From NCBI RefSeq assembly GCF_001005295.1, contig NZ_LBMK01000010.1, positions 1-46,012 of the forward strand: 46,012 nucleotides of DNA, in the 5' to 3' direction. The stretch is from Streptomyces yangpuensis. GTDB lineage: Bacteria > Actinomycetota > Actinomycetes > Streptomycetales > Streptomycetaceae. Within the stretch, counting starts at the first letter, position 1; each line of letters opens with the position of its first letter. Both the position numbers and the translations under genes were made by a program. The notes under the pieces are model-generated. The model had not been told where the DNA came from, made no database searches, and worked only from the letters and a program-made list of their open reading frames with translations. Below are positions 40,058 to 46,012 of this stretch, in pieces.

Positions 40058-40103
40058 CGCGTCAAGATGTCAGTAGTAACGAAGGTCAGCAGGAGGCTGC
40101 GCG

Positions 40104-40871
40104 ATGGCACGGAACATCCAGTCGCTCGAACGAGCCGCTGCGATGCTGCGACTCCTGGCGGGCGGCGAGCGCCGGCTGGGGCTCTCCGACGTGGCCTCGT
40201 CGCTGGGCCTGGCCAAGGGCACGGCCCACGGCATCCTGCGCACCCTGCAGGCCGAGGGCTTCGTCGAGCAGGACCCGGCCTCCGGGCGCTACCAGCTGGG
40301 CGCGGAGCTGCTGCGCCTGGGCAACAGCTATCTCGACGTGCACGAGCTGCGGGCCCGCGCCCTGGTGTGGACCGACGACCTGGCCCGGGCGAGCGGCGAG
40401 AGCGTGTACGTGGGCGTGCTGCACCAGAGCGGGGTGCTGATCATGCACCACGTGTTCCGGCCCGACGACAGCCGTCAAGTGCTGGAGGTCGGGGCGATGC
40501 AGCCGCTGCACTCGACGGCGCTGGGCAAGGTGCTGTCGGCGTACGACCCGGTCGCGCACACCCAGGCGCTGGAGGTGGAGCGCGACGCGTTCACCCCCCG
40601 TACGGTCACGGACGCGGCCGGCTTCGAGGAGATCCTGGGCCTGACCCGGGCGCGCGGCTGGGCCGCGGACGTCGAGGAGACGTGGGAGGGCATCGCCTCG
40701 GTGGCGGCGCCGATCCACGACCGGCGCCGGATGCCGGTGGGTGCCGTGGCGGTCGCGGGCGCCGTGGAGCGGGTCTGCGGCGAGTCCGGGGAGCCCCGTG
40801 CGGCCCTCGTGGCCTCGGTGCGGGACTGTGCGCGCGCGGTTTCACGCGACCTCGGCGCAGGCCGGTTCTGA
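40104..40871 (+). CDS. gylR: IclR-family glycerol operon regulator GylR
   Basis: GylR represses the glycerol genes in Streptomyces until glycerol 3-phosphate is present. The 255-residue protein starts MARNIQSLERAAAMLRLLAG and has an IclR winged helix (LGLSDVASSLGLAKGTAHGI, then LRTLQAEGFVEQ). An effector domain follows, with LHSTALGKVLSAYDPVA and GWAADVEETWEGIASVAAPI. The ATG at 40104 has a perfect AGGAGG seven bases upstream. It lies between metH (divergent) and glpF, with matching palindromes before both gylR and glpF. The gene order matches the known Streptomyces glycerol locus. Confidence 0.95.
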   Translation: MARNIQSLERAAAMLRLLAGGERRLGLSDVASSLGLAKGTAHGILRTLQAEGFVEQDPASGRYQLGAELLRLGNSYLDVHELRARALVWTDDLARASGESVYVGVLHQSGVLIMHHVFRPDDSRQVLEVGAMQPLHSTALGKVLSAYDPVAHTQALEVERDAFTPRTVTDAAGFEEILGLTRARGWAADVEETWEGIASVAAPIHDRRRMPVGAVAVAGAVERVCGESGEPRAALVASVRDCARAVSRDLGAGRF

Positions 40872-41044
40872 CCTCCCTTTAGCAGGCTTCGGCCATCACC
40901 TGGCACCCTTCTGCCCATTTTTCGCCATATCTCGACCTTGAGATGGCCGGATTTGGCTGATCGCACCTACGGGTAACGATCCGACACATTGGCCTGGCCG
41001 ACCCTTGACGCATTCTTCACCTGGGCGGAAAACTGCCGTTCACC

Positions 41045-41061
41045 GGTCGACATTGTCGAAC
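41045..41061. promoter_or_regulatory. glpF: Candidate GylR operator upstream of glpF
   Basis: GGTCGACATTGTCGAAC pairs 7 of 8 arm positions around a central T, and its core TCGACATTGTCGA has perfect six-base arms. It matches the gylR site in 14 of 17 positions. It overlaps the -35 region of the candidate glpF promoter, consistent with repression. Confidence 0.7.
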
Positions 41062-41086
41062 ACCTACCGGCAATACGCGCTAGGAT
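41057..41086 (+). promoter_or_regulatory. glpF: Candidate glpFKD promoter
   Basis: CGAACA (41057-41062) and TAGGAT (41081-41086) are 18 bp apart. The -10 fits TAnnnT and the -35 is weak. The operator covers the -35. A TTGACG at 41005 lacks a good -10 partner and is the less likely option. Confidence 0.4.
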
Positions 41087-41185
41087 GCGACAAGGCCAAG
41101 GACCGGTGCAGCACTCACCGAGTGCGCGGAACCACCGGAGGGACCCGGTTTCCGCCCACCCCTGGACGTACGTAAGGAGTCGCGG

Positions 41186-41968
41186 GTGTCCAGCTCCGAC
41201 ATCTTCATCGGCGAGACCATCGGTACCGCCCTGCTCACTCTGCTCGGCGGTGGCGTCTGCGCCGCAGTGACCCTCAAGAGCTCCAAGGCCCGCAACGCGG
41301 GCTGGCTCGCGATCACCTTCGGCTGGGGCTTCGCCGTTCTGATCGCGGCCTACGTCTCCGCGCCGCTCTCCGGTGCGCACCTCAACCCGGCGGTCACCGT
41401 CGGCCTCGCCGTCAAGACCGGCGAGTGGGGCGACACCCCCGTCTACTTCGCGGGCCAGCTCCTGGGCGCGATGCTCGGCGCGGTCGTCATGTGGGTCACC
41501 TACTACGGCCAGTTCCGCGCCCACCTGGCGGACCCGGAGCACATCCGCGACGCCAAGCTCGGTCCGGAGGACCCGCACCCGCACGACGTGGCCGGCCCCG
41601 TGCTCGGCATCTTCTCCACGGGCCCCGAGATCCGTAACGTCGTGCAGAACCTCGCGACCGAAATCATCGGCACCGCCGTCCTGATCCTGGCGATCCTGAC
41701 CCAGGGCCTCCAGGACGGCGGCAAGGGCCTCGGTGTCATAGGTGTCCTGATCACGTCCTTCGTGGTCGTCGGCATCGGCCTCTCGCTCGGTGGTCCCACC
41801 GGTTACGCCATCAACCCGGTCCGCGACCTCGGACCCCGAATAGTCCACGCCCTGCTGCCGCTCCCCAACAAGGGCGGCTCCGACTGGGGATACTCCTGGA
41901 TCCCGGTGGTCGGCCCGCTCGTCGGTGCCGTGCTCGCCGGCGGTCTTTACAACATCGCGTTCGCCTGA
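41186..41968 (+). CDS. glpF: Glycerol facilitator GlpF (MIP/aquaporin family)
   Basis: The 260-residue membrane protein admits glycerol by facilitated diffusion. The first pore box is SGAHLNPAVTVG and the second YAINPVRDLGPR; the Asp after NPVR is typical of glyceroporins. Six hydrophobic segments are visible, with a long polar loop (ADPEHIRDAKLGPEDPHPHD) between segments 3 and 4. The start is a GTG at 41186 behind AAGGAGT. It is the first gene of glpF-glpK-glpD, 79 bp ahead of glpK, and should be induced by glycerol through GylR. Confidence 0.95.
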   Translation: MSSSDIFIGETIGTALLTLLGGGVCAAVTLKSSKARNAGWLAITFGWGFAVLIAAYVSAPLSGAHLNPAVTVGLAVKTGEWGDTPVYFAGQLLGAMLGAVVMWVTYYGQFRAHLADPEHIRDAKLGPEDPHPHDVAGPVLGIFSTGPEIRNVVQNLATEIIGTAVLILAILTQGLQDGGKGLGVIGVLITSFVVVGIGLSLGGPTGYAINPVRDLGPRIVHALLPLPNKGGSDWGYSWIPVVGPLVGAVLAGGLYNIAFA

Positions 41969-42047
41969 TCAGCATCTGCAGCGCTCGTAAGATCCGCACC
42001 GCACTCCTGATTCCGCCTACTCACCAGACCTGCCAGGAGCAGCCATC

Positions 42048-43574
42048 ATGACCAGCAGCACCGGCCCCTTCATCGCCGCGATCGACCAGGGCACCACCTC
42101 CTCCCGCTGCATCGTCTTCGACCGCGACGGCCGTATCGTCGCCGTCGACCAGAAGGAGCACGAGCAGATCTTCCCGAAGCCGGGCTGGGTCGAGCACGAC
42201 GCCACCGAGATCTGGACCAACGTCCAGGAGGTCGTCGCCGGGGCCATCGCCAAGGCCGAGATCACCGCCGCCGACGTCAAGGCGATCGGCATCACCAACC
42301 AGCGCGAGACCACCGTCCTGTGGGACAAGAACACCGGCGAGCCGGTCCACAACGCGCTGGTCTGGCAGGACACCCGCACCGACGCCCTGTGCAAGGAGCT
42401 CGGCCGCAATGTCGGGCAGGACCGCTTCCGCCGCGAGACCGGCCTGCCGCTGGCGAGCTACTTCGCCGGCCCGAAGGTCCGCTGGCTGCTCGACAACGTC
42501 GAGGGTCTGCGCGAGCGCGCCGAGGCCGGCGACATCCTCTTCGGCACCATGGACTCGTGGGTGATCTGGAACCTCACGGGCGGCGCCCAGGGCGGTGCGC
42601 ACGTCACCGACGTCACCAACGCCTCGCGCACCATGCTGATGAACCTGCACACCCTGGCCTGGGACGAGAAGATCGCGGAGTCGATGGGCGTCCCGCTCAA
42701 CGTGCTCCCCGAGATCAAGTCCTCCGCCGAGGTCTACGGCCACGTCAAGGAGGGTGTCCTCGCCGGTGTCCCGGTCGCCTCGGCGCTCGGTGACCAGCAG
42801 GCCGCGCTCTTCGGCCAGACGTGTTTCGCCGAGGGCGAGGCCAAGTCCACGTACGGCACCGGAACGTTCATGCTCCTGAACACCGGTGACAAGATCATCA
42901 ACTCCTACAGCGGCCTGCTGACCACGGTCGGCTACCAGATCGGCGACCAGAAGCCGGTCTACGCCCTGGAGGGCTCAATCGCCGTCACCGGCTCGCTCGT
43001 CCAGTGGATGCGCGACCAGATGGGCCTGATCAAGTCCGCGGCCGAGATCGAGACCCTCGCCTCCTCCGTGGAGGACAACGGCGGCGCCTACTTCGTGCCG
43101 GCCTTCTCCGGCCTGTTCGCCCCGTACTGGCGCTCCGACGCCCGCGGTGTGATCGCCGGCCTCACCCGGTACGTCACCAAGGCGCACATCGCCCGTGCCG
43201 TCCTGGAGGCCACCGCCTGGCAGACCCGTGAGATCACCGACGCCATGACCAAGGACTCGGGCGTCGAGCTCGCCGCCCTCAAGGTCGACGGCGGCATGAC
43301 CTCCAACAACCTGCTGATGCAGACGCTCTCGGACTTCCTGGACGCCCCCGTGGTGCGCCCGATGGTCGCCGAGACCACCTGCCTCGGCGCCGCCTACGCC
43401 GCCGGCCTGGCCGTCGGCTTCTGGCCCGACACCGACGCCCTGCGCGCCAACTGGCGCCGCGCGGCGGAGTGGACCCCGCGGATGCCCGCCGAGCAGCGGG
43501 AGCGCGAGTACAAGAGCTGGCTCAAGGCCGTCGAGCGGTCCATGGGCTGGGTCGACGACGAAGACGCCAGCTGA
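42048..43574 (+). CDS. glpK: Glycerol kinase GlpK
   Basis: GlpK phosphorylates glycerol to glycerol 3-phosphate, trapping it in the cell and producing the likely GylR effector. The 508-residue protein shows IAAIDQGTTSSRCIVFDRDG, ITNQRETTVLWDKNTGEPVH, VWQDTRTD, GDQQAALFGQTCFAEGEAKS and the C-terminal KVDGGMTSNNLLMQTLSDFL signature of FGGY kinases. The ATG at 42048 follows CAGGAGC. It lies 41 bp before glpD in the same operon. Length and motifs are those of a complete, ordinary enzyme. Confidence 0.97.
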   Translation: MTSSTGPFIAAIDQGTTSSRCIVFDRDGRIVAVDQKEHEQIFPKPGWVEHDATEIWTNVQEVVAGAIAKAEITAADVKAIGITNQRETTVLWDKNTGEPVHNALVWQDTRTDALCKELGRNVGQDRFRRETGLPLASYFAGPKVRWLLDNVEGLRERAEAGDILFGTMDSWVIWNLTGGAQGGAHVTDVTNASRTMLMNLHTLAWDEKIAESMGVPLNVLPEIKSSAEVYGHVKEGVLAGVPVASALGDQQAALFGQTCFAEGEAKSTYGTGTFMLLNTGDKIINSYSGLLTTVGYQIGDQKPVYALEGSIAVTGSLVQWMRDQMGLIKSAAEIETLASSVEDNGGAYFVPAFSGLFAPYWRSDARGVIAGLTRYVTKAHIARAVLEATAWQTREITDAMTKDSGVELAALKVDGGMTSNNLLMQTLSDFLDAPVVRPMVAETTCLGAAYAAGLAVGFWPDTDALRANWRRAAEWTPRMPAEQREREYKSWLKAVERSMGWVDDEDAS

Positions 43575-43615
43575 TCCGCACCAGCTGAGTCAATCGACGA
43601 GGAGCGATAAGAGAT

Positions 43616-45223
43616 ATGAGCACCCTGCAGAGCGTCCCCGCCCTGGGTACGCACCCGACCGCCGGCGCGAACGCGAGCCGTGCCGAGACCCGCGAGCAGC
43701 TGGCGAAGGCCACGTACGACCTGCTGGTCATCGGTGGTGGAATCCTGGGCACCTCGGTGGCCTGGCACGCCGCGCAGTCGGGCCTGCGGGTTGCCATGGT
43801 GGACGCCGGCGACTTCGCCGGCGCCACCTCCTCGGCCTCCTCCAAGCTCGTCCACGGCGGCCTGCGCTACCTGCAGACCGGCGCGGTCAAGCTGGTCGCG
43901 GAGAACCACCACGAGCGGCGGGTGCTGGCCAAGGACGTGGCCCCGCACCTGGTCAACCCGCTCACCTTCTACCTGCCGGTCTACAAGGGCGGTCCGGTGG
44001 GTGCGGCCAAGCTGGGCGCGGGCGTCTTCGCCTACTCCGCCCTCTCGGCCTTCGGCGACGGCATGGGCAAGGTCATATCCCCCGCCCGTGCCGTCGCCGA
44101 CAACCCCGGTCTGAAGACCGACAACCTCAAGGCCGTCGCGGTCTACTACGACCACCAGATGAACGACTCCCGCGTTGCCGTCATGACGGTCCGCGCGGCC
44201 GTCGAGTCGGGTGCCGTCGTCCTCAACCACGCCGAGGTCACCGGCCTGCGCAAGACCGGCGGCCGGGTCACCGGCGCCGAGCTCAAGGACCGTCTGGACG
44301 GCACCGAGTTCGGGATCGACGCCCGCGTCGTGCTCAACGCCACCGGCCCGTGGGTGGACCACCTGCGGCGCATGGAGGACAAGCACTCCCTGCCGTCGAT
44401 CCGCCTCTCCAAGGGCGCGCACATCGTCATGAAGCGCAAGTCGCCGTGGAAGGCCGCCATGGCCACCCCGATCGACAAGTACCGCATCACCTTCGCCCTC
44501 CCGTGGGAGGACCAGCTGCTGCTCGGCACCACCGACGAGGTGTACGAGGGCGACCCGGCGGACGTGCGCGCCACCGAGTCCGACATCCAGCAGATCCTGG
44601 ACGAGGCGGCCTTCTCGGTGAAGGACGCCGACCTCGACCGCTCCCTGATGACGTACGCCTTCGCCGGCCTGCGCGTGCTGCCCGGCGGCCCCGGCGGCGT
44701 GGAGAAGGCCAAGCGCGAGACCGTCGTCTCCGAGGGCGCGGGCGGCATGCTGTCGGTCGCCGGCGGCAAGTGGACGACGTACCGCCACATCGGCCGCGTC
44801 GTCATGGACAAGCTCGCCAAGCTCCCGGGCAGCCCGCTGACCGAGGACATGGAGCCGGTGAAGTCCCTCGTACGCCGGATCGCGCTGCCGGGTGTCGCCA
44901 ACCCGAACGCGGTCGCGCACCGGCTGCTGGTGGACCGTGAGCCCGGCACCCGGATGGACCCGCTGACCGCGCGCCACCTGGCCTCGCACTACGGCTCCCT
45001 CGCCTTCGACATCGCCCGCCTGGCGAACGAGGACCCGGCGCTGGCCGAGCGCATCCACCCGGACGGTCCGGAGATCTGGGCGCAGGTCGCCTACGCCCGT
45101 GACCACGAGTGGGCCGAGACGGTCGACGACGTGCTGCGCCGCCGCACGACGGTGACGATCCGCGGCCTGGACGACGAGTCCGTGAAGGCCCGGGTCGAGG
45201 AGATGCTGGCCCGCAAGGCATAG
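43616..45223 (+). CDS. glpD: Aerobic glycerol-3-phosphate dehydrogenase GlpD
   Basis: GlpD oxidises glycerol 3-phosphate to dihydroxyacetone phosphate with FAD, passing electrons to quinone at the membrane. The 535-residue protein has the FAD dinucleotide motif DLLVIGGGILGTSVAWHAA and SSKLVHGGLRYLQTGAVKLV, then LPWEDQLLLGTTDEVYEGDP and LSVAGGKWTTYRHIGRVVMD. A C-terminal helical domain ends DDVLRRRTTVTIRGLDDESV. The ATG at 43616 has GAGGAGC upstream. It is the last gene of the glycerol operon, closed by a 14-bp hairpin. Confidence 0.97.
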   Translation: MSTLQSVPALGTHPTAGANASRAETREQLAKATYDLLVIGGGILGTSVAWHAAQSGLRVAMVDAGDFAGATSSASSKLVHGGLRYLQTGAVKLVAENHHERRVLAKDVAPHLVNPLTFYLPVYKGGPVGAAKLGAGVFAYSALSAFGDGMGKVISPARAVADNPGLKTDNLKAVAVYYDHQMNDSRVAVMTVRAAVESGAVVLNHAEVTGLRKTGGRVTGAELKDRLDGTEFGIDARVVLNATGPWVDHLRRMEDKHSLPSIRLSKGAHIVMKRKSPWKAAMATPIDKYRITFALPWEDQLLLGTTDEVYEGDPADVRATESDIQQILDEAAFSVKDADLDRSLMTYAFAGLRVLPGGPGGVEKAKRETVVSEGAGGMLSVAGGKWTTYRHIGRVVMDKLAKLPGSPLTEDMEPVKSLVRRIALPGVANPNAVAHRLLVDREPGTRMDPLTARHLASHYGSLAFDIARLANEDPALAERIHPDGPEIWAQVAYARDHEWAETVDDVLRRRTTVTIRGLDDESVKARVEEMLARKA

Positions 45224-45241
45224 CTCTCACGCAGGTGGGGA

Positions 45242-45273
45242 AGAGGGGCGGTTCCGAGGGGAACCGCCCCTCT
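45242..45273 (+). terminator. Hairpin terminator after glpD
   Basis: AGAGGGGCGGTTCC (45242-45255) and GGAACCGCCCCTCT (45260-45273) form a 14-bp perfect stem with loop GAGG. It lies 18 bp after the glpD stop and has no T-tract. Confidence 0.88.
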
Positions 45274-45349
45274 GTCGTGGGCTGTGGCCGGTGTCCCTCC
45301 AAGGCTTAGGCTGACCCACGTACGCAAGGAACTTCGGAAGGAGACCTGG

Positions 45350-46012
45350 GTGATCGAGCTTGAGGGCGTGCCCGAGCTGATCGACCCGGTCATGGTGGCC
45401 GCGTTCGAGGGCTGGAACGACGCGGGTGACGCGGCCTCCGGTGCGGTCGCACACCTGGACCGGGAGTGGAAGGGCGAGGTCTTCGCGGCTCTGGACGCCG
45501 AGGACTACTACGACTTCCAGGTCAACCGGCCCACGGTGTGGCTGGACAACGGGGTACGGAAGATCACGTGGCCGACGACCCGGCTCTCGGTGGTCCGGAT
45601 CGGCGGGGCCAAGCCTCGCGACCTGGTGCTGGTACGCGGAATCGAACCGTCCATGCGGTGGCGGTCGTTCTGCAACGAGATCCTCGGCTTCGCGCACGAG
45701 CTGGGCGTCGAGATGGTCGTCATCCTCGGGGCGCTCCTCGGGGACACGCCGCACACCCGGCCGGTGCCGGTGAGCGGGGTCACCTCGGACGCGGACCTGG
45801 CGCGGACCATGGACCTGGAGGAGACCAAGTACGAGGGCCCCACGGGCATCGTGGGCGTCCTCCAGGAGGCCTGTACGCACGCCGGGGTGCCGGCCGTGTC
45901 GCTGTGGGCGGCCGTGCCGCACTACGTGTCGCAGCCGCCGAACCCGAAGGCGACGCTGGCCCTCCTCAACCGGCTGGAGGACCTGATCGACATCAGGATC
46001 CCGCTGGGCGAG
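45350..46012 (+). CDS. PAC2-family protein, 3' end cut by the window
   Basis: The visible 221 codons begin at a GTG (45350) with GGAAGGAGA upstream. The protein opens MIELEGVPELIDPVMVAAFE, then GWNDAGDAASGAVAHL, as in the bacterial PAC2 family, named after a eukaryotic proteasome assembly chaperone. Further on are VVRIGGAKPRDLVLVRG, VVILGALLGDTPHTRPVPV and a conserved SLWAAVPHYVSQPPNPKATL. The biochemical role of bacterial members is not established. It has its own leader after the glpD terminator. It is about 20 kb from the proteasome genes, so no functional link follows from position. Confidence 0.9.
   Translation, partial: MIELEGVPELIDPVMVAAFEGWNDAGDAASGAVAHLDREWKGEVFAALDAEDYYDFQVNRPTVWLDNGVRKITWPTTRLSVVRIGGAKPRDLVLVRGIEPSMRWRSFCNEILGFAHELGVEMVVILGALLGDTPHTRPVPVSGVTSDADLARTMDLEETKYEGPTGIVGVLQEACTHAGVPAVSLWAAVPHYVSQPPNPKATLALLNRLEDLIDIRIPLGE

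Larger units (their letters stand above)
40872..41185. other. 314-bp gylR-glpF intergenic region
   Basis: No gene is seen. It contains the GylR-type palindrome at 41045-41061, a candidate promoter ending in TAGGAT (41081-41086) and a small leader hairpin (GCACTC/GAGTGC, 41111-41125). It is the control region of the glpFKD operon. Confidence 0.75.

Noticed and set aside
39830..40103. Possible cobalamin, SAM or SAH riboswitch before metH
   Set aside because: I could not find the B12 box or the conserved cores of these classes; only a simple hairpin and repeats are visible.
36275..40882. Very long plus-strand open frame (1535 codons) opposite metH
   Set aside because: It is antisense to a clear metH and covers gylR in another frame. 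The translation is low-complexity Gly/Ala/Val/Leu/Arg-rich, as expected from GC-rich codon shadowing.

Overview
The window is chromosomal DNA from a high-GC actinomycete, almost certainly a Streptomyces. The evidence is the very high GC with G/C-ending codons, frequent GTG starts, a complete Pup-proteasome gene set, the gylR-glpF-glpK-glpD glycerol locus beside metH, and a single in-frame TTA (bldA-type) codon found by eye in the whole window. No rRNA, tRNA, CRISPR array, insertion sequence or prophage was seen. Nearly all of it looks like core chromosome; one gene looks foreign.

Layout. 1-2.7 kb: a metal-receptor protein translationally coupled to an XRE-cupin regulator (minus), then a stand-alone 5'-3' exonuclease (plus). 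2.7-6.3 kb: a siderophore-interacting protein behind an iron box, a secreted serine hydrolase and an RluA-type pseudouridine synthase. 6.3-19 kb (mostly minus): HelY-like helicase, lipid kinase, tatC, tatA, a small membrane protein, a zinc ribbon, pafC, pafB, two FKBP prolyl isomerases, pafA and an MFS transporter, with a LacI-type regulator divergent from the transporter. The helY-tatC-tatA-pafC-pafB-pafA order is also known from mycobacteria. 19.7-25.9 kb (minus): arc, dop, pup, an endonuclease VII-like gene, prcB and prcA, in transcription order. 26-31.5 kb: ferredoxin, a secreted hypothetical protein, trmI, a site-2 protease, a RecB-type Fe-S nuclease, a small unknown protein and a NarL-type response regulator. 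31.6-36.2 kb: two tandem peptide-binding lipoproteins, a 617-bp gene-free stretch and a HAD phosphatase. 36.3-45.2 kb: metH divergent from gylR, then glpF-glpK-glpD. The right edge cuts a PAC2-family gene.

How the parts work together. PafA attaches Pup to lysines, Dop removes it, Arc unfolds pupylated proteins and PrcA/PrcB degrade them. PafB/PafC are WYL regulators tied to DNA-damage transcription in mycobacteria. Pup here ends in Gly-Gly-Glu, so Dop deamidation should not be needed. GylR would control the glycerol genes through a 17-bp palindrome found upstream of both gylR and glpF.

The most interesting observation is the endonuclease VII-like gene between pup and prcB. It has two equally spaced zinc-ribbon repeats, an apparently intact endo VII active site, base use unlike its neighbours, a TTA leucine codon and a 49-bp overlap with prcB. 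This suggests a mobile or homing-type nuclease settled inside the proteasome operon and might tie part of that operon to bldA. Other points are a 22-bp perfect terminator hairpin with a T-tract after trmI, a possible leaderless pafA transcript, repeated motifs in the metH leader, and dispersed intergenic repeats.
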